Assembly (NCBI RefSeq): GCF_000429265.1
Contig: NZ_AUBN01000010.1
Location: 124,001-188,000 of the forward strand
Source of the DNA: Actinomyces gerencseriae DSM 6844
GTDB lineage: Bacteria > Actinomycetota > Actinomycetes > Actinomycetales > Actinomycetaceae
DNA length: 64,000 nucleotides
Direction of reading: 5' to 3'
Both the position numbers and the translations under genes were made by a program. The notes beneath the pieces were generated by a model. That model ran no database searches. It saw only the letters and a program-made list of their open reading frames with translations, and was not told the origin of the DNA. Of this stretch, positions 1 through 9,654 are shown in pieces; position 1 is the first letter of the stretch, and each line of letters opens with the position of its first letter.

Positions 1-89
1 TCGGCCAGCCCGCGCTTGACGAGCGGGCTCCCGGTGGTCGGCGTTCGCGCGGGTCCGGTGCTTTCGGCAGCGTTGTCAGTAGTGTCCAT
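1..89 (-). CDS. pdxS: Pyridoxal 5'-phosphate synthase lyase subunit PdxS (5' fragment)
   Basis: Only the first 29 codons are inside the window; the gene runs off the left edge. The peptide ends in TGSPLVKRGLAE, which matches the conserved N-terminal segment of PdxS, the subunit that builds PLP from ribose 5-phosphate, glyceraldehyde 3-phosphate and ammonia delivered by PdxT. The ATG is the only start possible, because an in-frame TAG lies nine codons upstream. A GAGGAG sits about 13 nt before the ATG, farther than usual. It is divergent from a MocR-type regulator, the standard pdxS/pdxR arrangement in actinobacteria. Identity rests on a short peptide plus this context. Confidence 0.75.
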   Translation of the reverse strand, partial: MDTTDNAAESTGPARTPTTGSPLVKRGLA

Positions 90-111
90 GGGGGTGATGC
101 TGCTCCTCGAC

Positions 112-156
112 GTGGACTACTCTGAAGTCCGGTTCCGGACCATTCCTTTGGACCAC
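112..156. promoter_or_regulatory. Probable PdxR operator between pdxS and pdxR
   Basis: GTGGACTA at 112-119 (+) and GTGGTCCA at 149-156 (-) form two inward-facing half-sites, and between them lies the perfect 14-bp palindrome GTCCGGTTCCGGAC (127-140). The half-sites resemble the GTGG-W-CTA core I recall for corynebacterial PdxR. The position between the divergent genes suits a regulator that controls pdxS and itself. Confidence 0.5.
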
Positions 157-193
157 CTCTCGCCCGCACGGCTCGACCGCGGAGACGACGCAC

Positions 194-1507
194 ATGCAGA
201 TCGACCACGACCGCCCCGTCCCCACCCAGATCGTTGAGGACATCCGCAACCGCATCACCGATTCCCGTCTCGCCCCGGGTGATCCGCTGCCCTCCACACG
301 CGTTCTGGCGCGTCAGCTGAGGGTATCGCGGGGCAGTGTCGTCACCGCCTACGAGCAGCTCGCCGGCGAGGGCTTTCTCGTGGCGAGCCCCGGCGGCACC
401 CGCGTGGATCCCTCGCTCCAGGTGCCCTCCCCGCCGCCTCCGGGACCGGGTCCCGGGGAGCGCACCGCTCCCGTCCGAGGCGATCTGAGACCGGGTGCAC
501 CGGCCGACGGCCCGCTGACGACGGCTCTGTGGCGCAGCGCCTGGCGGGCGGCCGCCGCCCATCCCATCGCCCATCCGCCCGCGGGCTCGGAGGAGCTGCG
601 CGCCCTCATCGCCGAGCACGTGCGTCTGACGAGGTCCATACGTGTTGATCCGCGCAACGTCGTCGTCACCTCCGGCGCCCGCGACGGCCTGCGGCTGCTG
701 CTGGCGGCCCAGGAGCGCCCCGGGCGCCTCGCGGTTGAGGATCCCGGGTATCCCTCCCTGCGTCGCGTGCCCCGCGCAATGGGCTGGAGGCTCCAGCCGG
801 TGGGCACCGACACCGCGGGCATGAGCGCCGACGCCGATGGCGACCCGGCCGACATCCTCCTGGTCACGCCCAATCACCAGTTCCCCACCGGCACCCAGAT
901 GCCCGCCTCACGCCGCTTCGCGCTGCTGGAGGCGGCGCGTCGCACCGGTGCCCTCGTCATCGAGGACGACTACGACTCCGAGCTGCGCTCGACCCACCCG
1001 CCCCTGCTCGCCCTGGACACCGAGGGGCGAGTCGCCATGCTCGGGTCCTTCGCCAAGACCCTCACCCCGGCACTGGCCCTCGGGTACCTCATCGTGCCGC
1101 CGGCACTGCGCGACCGGGTCGCCGATCTGTGCCTGCCGACGTCCGGACTGGTGCAGGATGCCGTCGCCCGCTACATGGAGGCCGGCGGGCTACGACGGCA
1201 CACCGCGCGCATGCGCAAGGAGTATCGAGCCAGACGCGCCGCCTTCATCGGCCTGTTCCCCGAGGGCGTGCCCATGGAGGGCGGACTGCACGCCGTCGTC
1301 CCGCTGCGTGCGGACGCCGACGAGGACCGCGTCGTCGCCCGCTGCCGCGCCCGGGGTCTGGGGGTCACGGGCATGGCGGATTACTGGTCGGCCCGGCGCC
1401 CCCGCACTCCCGGCATCGTCCTGGGCCTGGGGACCGGGTCACTCGATCGCCTGCGGGAGCGGCTCGCCGTCCTGCGCCGCACCATCGAAGAGGGCCAAGG
1501 GCTCTGA
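194..1507 (+). CDS. pdxR: MocR/GntR-family transcriptional regulator with aminotransferase domain, PdxR-like
   Basis: This 437-residue protein has the MocR layout: a GntR winged helix at about residues 8-75, a proline-rich linker (about 75-100), and a fold-type I aminotransferase domain to the C-terminus. The PLP-binding lysine is K288 in SFAKTL, with the acidic IEDDYDSE segment upstream. Family members of this kind sense PLP and activate pdxST. The divergent pdxS fragment at 1-89 supports this assignment over the other MocR types. The ATG at 194 is preceded by GGAG at 9 nt spacing. It converges on uvrA with a gap of about 70 bp. Confidence 0.85.
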   Translation: MQIDHDRPVPTQIVEDIRNRITDSRLAPGDPLPSTRVLARQLRVSRGSVVTAYEQLAGEGFLVASPGGTRVDPSLQVPSPPPPGPGPGERTAPVRGDLRPGAPADGPLTTALWRSAWRAAAAHPIAHPPAGSEELRALIAEHVRLTRSIRVDPRNVVVTSGARDGLRLLLAAQERPGRLAVEDPGYPSLRRVPRAMGWRLQPVGTDTAGMSADADGDPADILLVTPNHQFPTGTQMPASRRFALLEAARRTGALVIEDDYDSELRSTHPPLLALDTEGRVAMLGSFAKTLTPALALGYLIVPPALRDRVADLCLPTSGLVQDAVARYMEAGGLRRHTARMRKEYRARRAAFIGLFPEGVPMEGGLHAVVPLRADADEDRVVARCRARGLGVTGMADYWSARRPRTPGIVLGLGTGSLDRLRERLAVLRRTIEEGQGL

Positions 1508-1580
1508 GGGCCGACTCCCCGGGGCCCTCGGTACCTCCCCCGGGTCCGCCGGCATCTCCCCGTCGCCCGGAGGGAGGATC

Positions 1581-4427
1581 TCAGCCGCGGGCGCGCTCCA
1601 GCATGGGGGCGAGGAAGCGGCCGGTGTAGGAGGCCTCGTCCCGGGCGATCCTCTCGGGAGTGCCCGTGGCGACGATGGCGCCCCCGCCCCTGCCCCCCTC
1701 CGGGCCCATGTCGATGACCCAGTCGGCGTTGGCGATGACGTCGAGATTGTGCTCGATGACGATCACGGAGTTGCCCTTATCGACCAGTCCCTGGAGCACC
1801 GCCAGCAGCTTGCGGATGTCTTCGAAATGCAGACCGGTGGTCGGCTCGTCGAGGACGTAGACGGTCCGCCCGGTGGAGCGGCGCTGGAGCTCGGTGGCGA
1901 GCTTGACGCGCTGCGCCTCCCCGCCCGACAGGGTGGTGGCGGCCTGTCCGAGACGCACGTAGCCCAGGCCGACCTCCACCAGGGTGTTGAGATGACGGGC
2001 GATGATCGGAGTGGCGGCGAAGAAGTCGGCGGCCTGGCGAATCGTCATGTCCAGGACATCGGCGACGGTCCTGTCCTTGTAGCGGATCTCCAGGGTCTCC
2101 CGGTTGTAGCGCGCTCCGTGGCAGACCTCGCAGGGGACGTAGACGTCGGGCAGGAAGTTCATCTCGATCTTGAGCGTGCCGTCGCCCTTGCACGACTCGC
2201 AGCGACCTCCCTTGACGTTGAAGGAGAAGCGCCCGGGGCCGTAGCCGCGCACCTTCGACTCGGGCACGGCGGCGAAGATCTTGCGGATGTGGTCCCAGAC
2301 GCCCGTGTAGGTCGCGGGGTTGGAGCGCGGCGTGCGACCGATCGGCGACTGATCGACGTGGACCACCTTGTCGAGGTTGTCCAGACCGCGCACCGTCTTG
2401 TGACGTCCCGGAACACCGCGGGCGCCGTTGAGCCGGTTCGCGAGCACCCGGTAGAGGATGGCGTTGACCAGGGAGGACTTGCCCGAGCCGGAGACCCCGG
2501 TGACGGCTGTGAACACGCCGAGCGGAAAGGTGGCGGTGATGTCCCTGAGGTTGTTCTCGCGAGCCCCGACGACTGTCAGCTCACGACCCTTGGCCGGCGT
2601 GCGGCGGCTGGCGGGGACGTCGATGGCGCGGCGCCCGGCCAGGTAGTCGCCGGTCACCGAGTCGGGGGCGTCGAGCAGCCCGCCCACGTCTCCGGAGTAG
2701 ACGATCTCCCCGCCCTTCTCCCCCGCGCCCGGACCGATGTCCACGATCCAGTCGGCGGAGCGAATGGTGTCCTCGTCATGCTCGACGACGATGAGCGTGT
2801 TGCCCAGATCGCGCAGACGCTCCAGGGTCTCGACGAGGCGGGCGTTGTCGCGCTGATGCAGCCCGATGCTGGGCTCGTCCAGCACGTAGAGGACGCCGAC
2901 CAGGCCCGAGCCGATCTGAGTGGCCAGCCGGATGCGCTGCGCCTCCCCGCCCGACAGGGTGGCGGCCCCGCGCGACAGGCTGAGATAGTCCAGGCCCACA
3001 TCCACCAGGAAGCCGAGACGGGCGTTGATCTCCGCCAGAACACTGCCGGCGATCCGCGCCGCCTGACCGGTCAGCTCGAGACTCCGCAGGACGTCGCGGG
3101 CCTCCGAGACGGGCAGGTCGCACAGCTGGGCGATCGAGCGGTCCCCCACGCGCACCGCCAGCACCTCGGGCTTGAGGCGGGCGCCGTGGCAGGCCGGGCA
3201 GGGCACCTCGCGCATGTAGCCCTGGTAGCGCTCCTTGGACCACTCGGACTCGGTCTCGTCGTGCTTGCGCATGACGTAGTCGAGCACGCCCTCGAAGCCG
3301 GTGGAGTAGATGCGCTCGCGCCCCCACCGGTTGCGATACCGGACCTTGACCTCGTAGTCCTTGCCGCGCAGGATCGCCTCCTTGGCGCGCCTCGGCAGAG
3401 CCCGCCAAGGGGTGCTGACGTCGAAGGACAGCTCCTCGCCCAGGGCCTTGAGCTGACGGGTGAAGTACTTCTGGTGACTGGTCCACGGCGCGATGGCCCC
3501 CTCCGCCAGGGTGAGCTCCTCGTCGGGGACGACGAGCTCGGGATCGACCTCCAGCCGGGAGCCGATGCCCGTGCACGCCGGGCAGGCGCCGTAGGGGGCG
3601 TTGAAGGAGAAGGTGCGCGGCTCCATCTCATCGAGCTGGAGGGGATGCTCGTTGGGGCAGGCGCGCTTCTCGGAGAAGCGGCGCAGTCGCGCGGGATCGT
3701 CCTCCTCGAGGTCGACCAGATCGATGAGCACCAGACCGTCGGCCAGTCCCAGGGCCGTCTCGATGGAGTCGGTCAGACGCCGGCGCATGCCCTCGCGCAC
3801 GACAAGACGGTCGACGACGACCTCGATGTCGTGCTTGAGCCTCTTGTTGAGCTCGGGGACCTCGCCGAGCCGATGCGTCCGCCCGTCCACGCGCACGCGT
3901 GAGAAGCCGCGGCCCTGCAGCTCGGCCAGAAGCTCGGAGTACTCCCCCTTCCGCCCCCGCACCACCGGGGCCAGAACCTGGAAGCGGGTGCCCTCATCCA
4001 TGGAGCGGATCTGGTCGACGATCTGCTGAGGGGTCTGGGAGGCGACGAGCGCATCGCAGACGGGGCAGTGCTGGACCCCGGCGCGGGCGTAGAGGAGGCG
4101 CAGGTAGTCGTAGACCTCGGTGACCGTGCCCACGGTCGAGCGGGGGTTGCGGGAGGTGGACTTCTGGTCGATGGAGACCGCCGGGGACAGGCCCTCGATG
4201 AAGTCGACGTCGGGCTTGTCCATCTGGCCGAGGAACTGGCGGGCGTAGGACGACAGGGACTCGACGTAGCGGCGCTGGCCCTCGGCGAAGATCGTGTCGA
4301 AGGCCAGCGAGGACTTGCCGGATCCGGACAGGCCGGTGAAGACGATCATCTGGTCGCGAGGCAGGTCGAGGCTGACCCCTTTGAGATTGTGCTCGCGGGC
4401 GCCACGGATGATGAGGGAGTCGTTCAC
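1581..4427 (-). CDS. uvrA: Excinuclease ABC subunit A
   Basis: UvrA is the ATP-dependent damage sensor of nucleotide excision repair and loads UvrB on lesions. Two ABC modules are visible: Walker [10 protein letters not shown] and GVSGSGKSS, and two signature motifs LSGGEAQR. Zinc-binding CxxC pairs are present (CPVC, CPAC, CESC/CEVC). I choose the GTG at 4427 because it gives the usual N-terminus [14 protein letters not shown] and lies 8 nt after TAGACT (4436-4441), a good -10 for a leaderless mRNA. An upstream ATG at 4481 is possible but lacks this support. The resulting length of 948 residues is normal for the family. uvrB lies about 5.5 kb away on the same strand, so the two are not in one operon. 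Confidence 0.95.
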   Translation of the reverse strand: MNDSLIIRGAREHNLKGVSLDLPRDQMIVFTGLSGSGKSSLAFDTIFAEGQRRYVESLSSYARQFLGQMDKPDVDFIEGLSPAVSIDQKSTSRNPRSTVGTVTEVYDYLRLLYARAGVQHCPVCDALVASQTPQQIVDQIRSMDEGTRFQVLAPVVRGRKGEYSELLAELQGRGFSRVRVDGRTHRLGEVPELNKRLKHDIEVVVDRLVVREGMRRRLTDSIETALGLADGLVLIDLVDLEEDDPARLRRFSEKRACPNEHPLQLDEMEPRTFSFNAPYGACPACTGIGSRLEVDPELVVPDEELTLAEGAIAPWTSHQKYFTRQLKALGEELSFDVSTPWRALPRRAKEAILRGKDYEVKVRYRNRWGRERIYSTGFEGVLDYVMRKHDETESEWSKERYQGYMREVPCPACHGARLKPEVLAVRVGDRSIAQLCDLPVSEARDVLRSLELTGQAARIAGSVLAEINARLGFLVDVGLDYLSLSRGAATLSGGEAQRIRLATQIGSGLVGVLYVLDEPSIGLHQRDNARLVETLERLRDLGNTLIVVEHDEDTIRSADWIVDIGPGAGEKGGEIVYSGDVGGLLDAPDSVTGDYLAGRRAIDVPASRRTPAKGRELTVVGARENNLRDITATFPLGVFTAVTGVSGSGKSSLVNAILYRVLANRLNGARGVPGRHKTVRGLDNLDKVVHVDQSPIGRTPRSNPATYTGVWDHIRKIFAAVPESKVRGYGPGRFSFNVKGGRCESCKGDGTLKIEMNFLPDVYVPCEVCHGARYNRETLEIRYKDRTVADVLDMTIRQAADFFAATPIIARHLNTLVEVGLGYVRLGQAATTLSGGEAQRVKLATELQRRSTGRTVYVLDEPTTGLHFEDIRKLLAVLQGLVDKGNSVIVIEHNLDVIANADWVIDMGPEGGRGGGAIVATGTPERIARDEASYTGRFLAPMLERARG

Positions 4428-4435
4428 GGGGATCG

Positions 4436-4441
4436 AGTCTA
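4436..4441 (-). promoter_or_regulatory. -10 box of uvrA
   Basis: TAGACT lies 8 nt before the GTG start of uvrA, which fits a leaderless or nearly leaderless transcript. Confidence 0.5.
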
Positions 4442-4592
4442 GAGGCTGCCCTCCTTCGTACACGTGTTCGACATGTCTCATCCTCACCCCCGACCGATGG
4501 GACGGACCCCTCCGGAGCCCCTTCGAGCCTCCCTCGAGCTCCTCGCCCCCGCCACGGCGGCGCGATCCGCCCCGCCCCGGCCGCATCGTGCG

Positions 4593-4598
4593 TAGGCT
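4593..4598 (+). promoter_or_regulatory. -10 box of the YciI-like gene
   Basis: TAGGCT lies 6 nt before the ATG at 4605, and no Shine-Dalgarno sequence is present, so a leaderless mRNA is likely. Confidence 0.55.
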
Positions 4599-4604
4599 GT
4601 GCCC

Positions 4605-4889
4605 ATGAGCAGGGTCTACGCCGTCGAGTACCGCTACGTCACCGACCGCGACGAGGAGATGGCCGGTGTCCGTCCCTCCCACCGCGCCTTCAACGCCGGT
4701 CTGGCGGAGGAGGGTCGGCTCCTGGCCGCGGGCCCGTATGCGGGCGGGCACGACGCCCTCATCATCGTGCGCGCCGAGGATGAGGCCGGCGCGCTCGCGC
4801 TGCTCGAGGACGATCCCTTCAACCAGGCCGGCTTCATCGCCGAACGCATCCCCCGGGAGTGGAGCCCCGTCATCGGTCGCCTGGCCTGA
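4605..4889 (+). CDS. YCII-related (YciI-like) domain protein
   Basis: This 94-residue protein has the compact ferredoxin-like YciI fold pattern: an N-terminal strand VYAVEYRYV, then [20 protein letters not shown], a central strand [10 protein letters not shown], and the [11 protein letters not shown] helix. YciI-type proteins are small dimeric proteins of mostly unknown function, some with peroxidase or dehydrochlorinase-like activity; the substrate cannot be read from sequence. The ATG at 4605 is preferred over a GTG two codons upstream, because TAGGCT sits 6 nt before it. The gene is divergent from uvrA and converges on the ATPase operon. Confidence 0.75.
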   Translation: MSRVYAVEYRYVTDRDEEMAGVRPSHRAFNAGLAEEGRLLAAGPYAGGHDALIIVRAEDEAGALALLEDDPFNQAGFIAERIPREWSPVIGRLA

Positions 4890-5016
4890 GAACCGGGCCA
4901 CCGGCCGCGCCGCGGCGTCGCGCGCGGCAGCCCGTCGTCATCATTCCCACGGCCGGCCACTCCCACTCGTCGATGTCCGACTCGGGCCCGGTGCGGGTCT
5001 CGCGCCGTGGGGGCCG

Positions 5017-7539
5017 TCAGTCCCGCGATCGGGAGCCCGTCGGACGTCGACGCACGAGGCGGATCGCCTCGATCCCGACCACGGCCGCGCCGCCGGAGAC
5101 CGCGATAACCAGCCACGTCGCCGGGTTCGGCCACGCCAGGAGGAAGAATCCCCGCACCGCCGGCACGAGCACTCCTAGCGCCGCGGCTCCGGCCATGAGA
5201 ACGACGAGGCCGAGCCGCCAGCCCAGCAGGGGTCTGGCGGTCAGCGTCAGCAGCGACAGCCCTGAGGCGACGAGGACCAGCGTGGCGCCGGTGGTGATCT
5301 GGGCCAGCGCGGCGTGCTCGGCGGCGAGCCACTGGCGCGCGACGAGGGTCGCGATCCCGGCGACGAGGCCGGCCGGGATCGCGAGCGTGAGCACCCGGCG
5401 CAGGAAACCGGATCGGTAGCGCCGGTCGTTGGGCGCCAGGGCCAGCACGAAGGCGGGGATGCCGATCGTCAGGGAGGAGACGATGGTGAGCTGGCGCGGT
5501 AGGAACGGGTAGCCGATGGCGGTGACGGCCACGACGACGGCGATGAGCGAGGCGTAGACCGTCTTGGCCAGGAACAGTGAGGCGATCCGCTCGGTATTGG
5601 CCATGACCCGGCGCCCCTCGGCCACCACGCCGGGAAGCGCGGAGAACTCTCCGGAGAGCAGGACCATGCGGGCGACGGCCTTGGTGGCGGGAGCGCCATT
5701 GCCCATGGCGATGCCCAGGTCGGCGTCCTTGAGGGCGAGCGAGTCGTTGACGCCGTCGCCGGTCATGGCCACGGTGCGCCCGCGGCTGCGCAGGGCCTGA
5801 ACGAGGGCGCGCTTCTGCTCGGGAGTGACGCGACCGAGCACCTGCGCCCCCTCGACGGCCTCGGCGAGCTCCTCCAGCGCCGCCGGGTCATCGGCATCGG
5901 CGGGCAGGTCGCGGGCGTCGAGGGCCACCGGCGCACCGCCGGCGTCCGAGGCGACGCCGGCGCCGGCGGCGACCGCGGCCACGGTCGTCGGGTTGTCGCC
6001 GCTGATGATCTTGACGTCGACGCCCTGGGCGCGGAAGTAGTCCAGGGTCTCGGCCGCGTCGGAGCGGATCTGCTCGGAGAGCACCAGCAGTCCGGCCGCC
6101 CGTCTGCTCCCCGGCAGGCGGGGCTCGCCGTCCTCGCCCCGGTCGCAGGGCTGCTGTCCGCGAGCCAGGGCGATGACGCGAACGCCTCCGGTGCTCAGGC
6201 GCTGGGCGTGGGTGAGCAGGTTCGGGCCGCCGTCTGCCCCGGCCAGGATGATCTCGGGCGCGCCCATGAGCCAGGTCCGCCCGTCCAGCACCGCGGCGGA
6301 CCACTTGCGCCGCGAGGAGAAGGCGACGGCCTCGCGGACGCGGCCGGTGACGGCCTCGACGTCGGGCAGGGTGCGCGGGTCGGCGCTCGACCCGACGCTC
6401 CGCCCCGTGAGCCCCTCGAGCACGGCCTCGGCCGTGGCGTTCGGGTCGGCGACGGCGGTCAGGGCCAGCAGCGGCTCACGCAGTGCGGCGGTGGCATCGA
6501 CCAGGGTCCCGTCGACGCCGTCGGCACCGCCGGCATCATCAGCGCCATCGGTGCCGACGGCCAGCACCCGGGTCAGAGCGATCCGACCGGTGGTGAGCGT
6601 GCCCGTCTTGTCCAGGCAGAGGGTGTCGACGCGGGCGAGGACCTCGACGGCGGGCAGCTCCTGGACGAGCACGTGACGGCGCGCCAGGGTCAGGGACGCG
6701 GTGGCGAAATTGACGCTCGTGAGCAGGACGAGCCCCTGGGGCACCATGCCGACGACCCCGGCGACGGAGGCCACCAGGGCGGTGCTCCACTGACCCGTGG
6801 GCGCGCCGGCGGCGCTGATGGCCGTGCCGCGCATCTGCGACCAGAGCAGCAGCAGCGCGACGGGCACGATCACCCAGGAGATCCATCGCAGGACCCGGTT
6901 GGTGCCGGCCTGGAGCTCGGAGGACACCACCGAGTAGCGGCGGGCCTCGCGGGCCAGTCGGTTGGCGTACGCGTCGGCTCCCACGGCGTCGGCCTGCACG
7001 AGCGCTGTGCCCGCTGTCACGGTGGTGCCCGACATCACCCGGTCGCCGATGCCGGGCCGGACGGGGACCGACTCGCCGGTGAGGATGGACTCGTCGACCT
7101 CCAGGCCGTCCGTGGTCAGCACGATGGCGTCGGCCGGCACCTGCTCGCCGCTGCGCAGCCTCAGCACGTCGTCCAGGACGACGTCGGCCACGTCGAGGTC
7201 GACCTCCTGACCGTCGCGCACGACGCGCGCGGTCGGGGCCTCCAGGACGGCGAGGCGATCGAGCGCGCGCTTGGCGCGCACCTCAGCGATCGTCCCGGTG
7301 GCGGTGTTGAGGATGAGGACGAGGCCGAACAGAGCATCGGCCCAGTGCCCCACCGCGAGCACCACGACGAGCGCGGTGGCGAGGATGGCGTTGAAGATGG
7401 TGAAGACATTGGCGCGCAGGATCGCAGCCGCGGACCGGGAGGTGCGCACCCTGTAGGCGTTGGTACGTCCATCGCGCACGCGCGCGGCGACCTGCTCGGC
7501 CGTCAGCCCCCGGTGCTCCTCGGGGGATCGGGTTGACAT
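5017..7539 (-). CDS. P-type cation-transporting ATPase, CtpE-like
   Basis: This 840-residue P-type ATPase carries the TGES actuator motif, the phosphorylated aspartate D310 in DKTGTLT, and the hinge GDGVNDSLALKDAD. No cysteine-rich or histidine-rich metal-binding N-terminus is present. The N-terminus (GLTAEQVAARVRDGRTN, then RANVFTIFNAIL) resembles actinobacterial CtpE, which has been linked to calcium uptake in mycobacteria. Here it is the last gene of an operon headed by a manganese riboswitch and two TerC genes, so Mn2+ efflux is a reasonable inference, though the ion is not proven. It starts 59 nt after the first TerC stop. The ATG at 7539 is used; a GTG five codons upstream is the alternative. 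Confidence 0.85.
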   Translation of the reverse strand: MSTRSPEEHRGLTAEQVAARVRDGRTNAYRVRTSRSAAAILRANVFTIFNAILATALVVVLAVGHWADALFGLVLILNTATGTIAEVRAKRALDRLAVLEAPTARVVRDGQEVDLDVADVVLDDVLRLRSGEQVPADAIVLTTDGLEVDESILTGESVPVRPGIGDRVMSGTTVTAGTALVQADAVGADAYANRLAREARRYSVVSSELQAGTNRVLRWISWVIVPVALLLLWSQMRGTAISAAGAPTGQWSTALVASVAGVVGMVPQGLVLLTSVNFATASLTLARRHVLVQELPAVEVLARVDTLCLDKTGTLTTGRIALTRVLAVGTDGADDAGGADGVDGTLVDATAALREPLLALTAVADPNATAEAVLEGLTGRSVGSSADPRTLPDVEAVTGRVREAVAFSSRRKWSAAVLDGRTWLMGAPEIILAGADGGPNLLTHAQRLSTGGVRVIALARGQQPCDRGEDGEPRLPGSRRAAGLLVLSEQIRSDAAETLDYFRAQGVDVKIISGDNPTTVAAVAAGAGVASDAGGAPVALDARDLPADADDPAALEELAEAVEGAQVLGRVTPEQKRALVQALRSRGRTVAMTGDGVNDSLALKDADLGIAMGNGAPATKAVARMVLLSGEFSALPGVVAEGRRVMANTERIASLFLAKTVYASLIAVVVAVTAIGYPFLPRQLTIVSSLTIGIPAFVLALAPNDRRYRSGFLRRVLTLAIPAGLVAGIATLVARQWLAAEHAALAQITTGATLVLVASGLSLLTLTARPLLGWRLGLVVLMAGAAALGVLVPAVRGFFLLAWPNPATWLVIAVSGGAAVVGIEAIRLVRRRPTGSRSRD

Positions 7540-7598
7540 GCTCGTTCGACTCACCGGGCCAGCATGCCCGCCTCGGCCGCCGGATCCCAGCGGAGACC

Positions 7599-8588
7599 TC
7601 ACGCTCGTCGTCGCGTACGGATGAGACTGGTCACAGCCACGAGGATCAGCGTGACGACGATGAGCCCCAGCGAGAGCTCGGTGGATGGTTCCGGAACACT
7701 CGTGACGGGATGGCCGTCGGCGATGAAGGGCAGCGTGTTCTCGTGCAGGGCGTGGTTGACGAGCTTGAGCCCGATGAAGGCCAGGATGACCGCCAGGCCG
7801 TAGGGCAGGTACACCAGATGGGACAGCAGCCCGTCGATGAGGAAGAAGAGCTGGCGCAGGCCGAGCAGGGAGAAGGCGGTGGCGCTGAAGATGAGGAACG
7901 GCTCGGACGTCAGGCCGAAGATGGCCGGGATCGAGTCGAAGGCGAACATGAGGTCGGCGGTGCCCAGGGCGATCACGACGATGAGCAGGGGCGTGATCAT
8001 GGTGCGCCCGGCGTGGCGGTGGATCAGCTTGTTGCCGACGAAGCCGTCGGTCGTGGGCAGGAGGCGCCGCACGCAGCGGGTCACGGAGTTGTCGACGTAC
8101 GCGGTGGCGTCCTCCTCGGTGTCCTCGTCCTTGCGCGCGTCGAGGATCTGCCTGACGGCCGTGTAGACGAGGAAGGCGCCGAAGAAGTAGAAGACCCAGC
8201 TGAAGTGCTGGACGAGGGCGGCGCCCGCCAGGATGAAGAGCAGGCGCAGGACCAGCGCGGTGGCGATGCCCAGGAGCAGCGCCTTCTGCTGGAAACTGCG
8301 CGGTACGCGGAAGGCGGACATGATGAGGATGAAGACGAAGAGGTTATCGACGCTCAGCGACCACTCGGTGAGCCACCCGGCGTAGAACTGCCCCGCATAC
8401 GTCCTGCCGGCGCTCCCCCACACGGCCAGTCCGTAGACGACGGCCAGGGCGACGTAGCCGATGGTCCAGCCGGTCGCCTCGCGCATCGTCGGCGGGTGGG
8501 GGCTGCGGGCGTGACCGATGAAGTCGAGGGTCAGCAGACCGATGACGACGACGGCCAGGGCGATCCAGGCCAGGGGACTGACGCTCAT
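7599..8588 (-). CDS. TerC family integral membrane protein (distal paralogue)
   Basis: This 329-residue polytopic protein belongs to the TerC/Alx/YkoY family, whose characterised members export Mn2+, including across the membrane during exoenzyme metalation. Conserved acidic residues occur in membrane segments (LSVDNLFVF, MFAFDSIPAIF), and GHARSPHPPT lies after the first helix. The ATG at 8588 has GAGGAG 9 nt upstream. It follows the second TerC gene by 31 nt, so the two are co-transcribed and probably arose by tandem duplication, with high similarity through all membrane segments. A basic tail (RTRRRA) ends the protein. Confidence 0.9.
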   Translation of the reverse strand: MSVSPLAWIALAVVVIGLLTLDFIGHARSPHPPTMREATGWTIGYVALAVVYGLAVWGSAGRTYAGQFYAGWLTEWSLSVDNLFVFILIMSAFRVPRSFQQKALLLGIATALVLRLLFILAGAALVQHFSWVFYFFGAFLVYTAVRQILDARKDEDTEEDATAYVDNSVTRCVRRLLPTTDGFVGNKLIHRHAGRTMITPLLIVVIALGTADLMFAFDSIPAIFGLTSEPFLIFSATAFSLLGLRQLFFLIDGLLSHLVYLPYGLAVILAFIGLKLVNHALHENTLPFIADGHPVTSVPEPSTELSLGLIVVTLILVAVTSLIRTRRRA

Positions 8589-8619
8589 GTGCTGGTGCTC
8601 CTCGGCGGCTCGTGGGCGC

Positions 8620-9648
8620 TCAGGCGTCCGTGGGTTCCGGGATCCGGGCAGCCCCGGCCCCATCGCGTGATCGCCTGGATGCCAGCAGGGAGGCGACGAC
8701 GGTGATGAGGATGACGACGACGATGAGGCACAGCGACGCCCCGATGGACGGCTCGGGGATGACCTCCCAGGATTGTCCGCCGGCGATGAAGGGCAGCTCG
8801 TTGGTGTGCAGGGCGTGGTTGACGAGCTTGAGGCCGATGAATCCCAGAATCGCCGCAAGACCGTAGTGCAGGTAGACGAGACGGTCCAGCAGGCCGTCGA
8901 TGAGGAAGTAGAGCTGGCGCAGGCCGAGCAGGGAGAAGGCGTTGGCCGCGAAGACGAGGTAGGGCTCGGCGGTCAGCGAGTAGATCGCCGGGATCGAATC
9001 GACGGCGAACATGACATCGGCGGTGCCGATCGCTATGACGCACAGGAGCAGGGGCGTGATCATGGTGCGCCCGGCGTGACGGTGGAGGAGGCGTCCCCCG
9101 ACGAAGCCGTCGGTCATGGGGACGACCCGGGAGACCGCCCTGACGAAGCGCGAGGGCCGGTAGTCGTCGGCGGTGTGCTCCTCGGGCTCCTCGACGCCCT
9201 CCCGGGCCTGGGCTACGGCGGTCCACAGCAGCCAGGCGCCGAAGATGTAGAACACCCAGGAGAAGTTCTCGACGAGGGCCGCGCCCGCCAGGATGAAGAG
9301 CAGGCGCAGCACCAGCGCGATGACGATGCCGGCGAGCAGAACCTCCTGCTGGTACCTCCGGGGCACCCGGAAGCTGGAGATCACGATGACGAAGACGAAG
9401 AGGTTGTCGATGCTCAGCGACTTCTCGGTGATGTACCCCGCGAGGTACTCCTCGCCGTAGCCACCGCCCCACACGGCGGCGACGATGAGGCCGAAGATCA
9501 CGGCCACGGCGATGTACCCCACCGACCACCAGGCCGCCTCCCTCAGGGTCGGCTCATGGGGGGTCCTGACGTGGCCGACGATATCGATCGTGATCATGGC
9601 CAGGATGATGGCGGCCAGGGCCAGCCATCCAAGGGCGTGGACGTCCAC
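8620..9648 (-). CDS. TerC family integral membrane protein (riboswitch-proximal paralogue)
   Basis: This is the first gene of the three-gene metal operon, encoding a 342-residue TerC family protein with the same motifs as its neighbour (GHVRTPHEPT, LSIDNLFVF, MFAVDSIPAIY). I choose the GTG at 9648 over the ATG at 9654: the Shine-Dalgarno GGAGGT abuts the ATG but is 7 nt from the GTG, and the GTG start makes the N-terminus align without gaps to the paralogue. The Shine-Dalgarno is one strand of an 11-bp hairpin that belongs to the riboswitch expression platform upstream. Function is inferred to be Mn2+ export. Confidence 0.9.
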   Translation of the reverse strand: MDVHALGWLALAAIILAMITIDIVGHVRTPHEPTLREAAWWSVGYIAVAVIFGLIVAAVWGGGYGEEYLAGYITEKSLSIDNLFVFVIVISSFRVPRRYQQEVLLAGIVIALVLRLLFILAGAALVENFSWVFYIFGAWLLWTAVAQAREGVEEPEEHTADDYRPSRFVRAVSRVVPMTDGFVGGRLLHRHAGRTMITPLLLCVIAIGTADVMFAVDSIPAIYSLTAEPYLVFAANAFSLLGLRQLYFLIDGLLDRLVYLHYGLAAILGFIGLKLVNHALHTNELPFIAGGQSWEVIPEPSIGASLCLIVVVILITVVASLLASRRSRDGAGAARIPEPTDA

Positions 9649-9654
9649 GGGCAT

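Noticed and set aside
1508-1580. Terminator between the converging pdxR and uvrA genes
   Set aside because: The GC-rich stretch gives no convincing continuous stem; only short imperfect pairings are possible.
837-3902. Very long open frame on the plus strand opposite uvrA
   Set aside because: It is the mirror frame of a GC-rich gene with strong codon bias; its product has no family motifs, whereas the minus strand encodes complete UvrA.
4448-4455. AAGGAGGG on the minus strand as ribosome-binding site of uvrA
   Set aside because: No start codon lies at a usable distance; the GTG at 4427 is over 20 nt away and is better explained by the TAGACT box.
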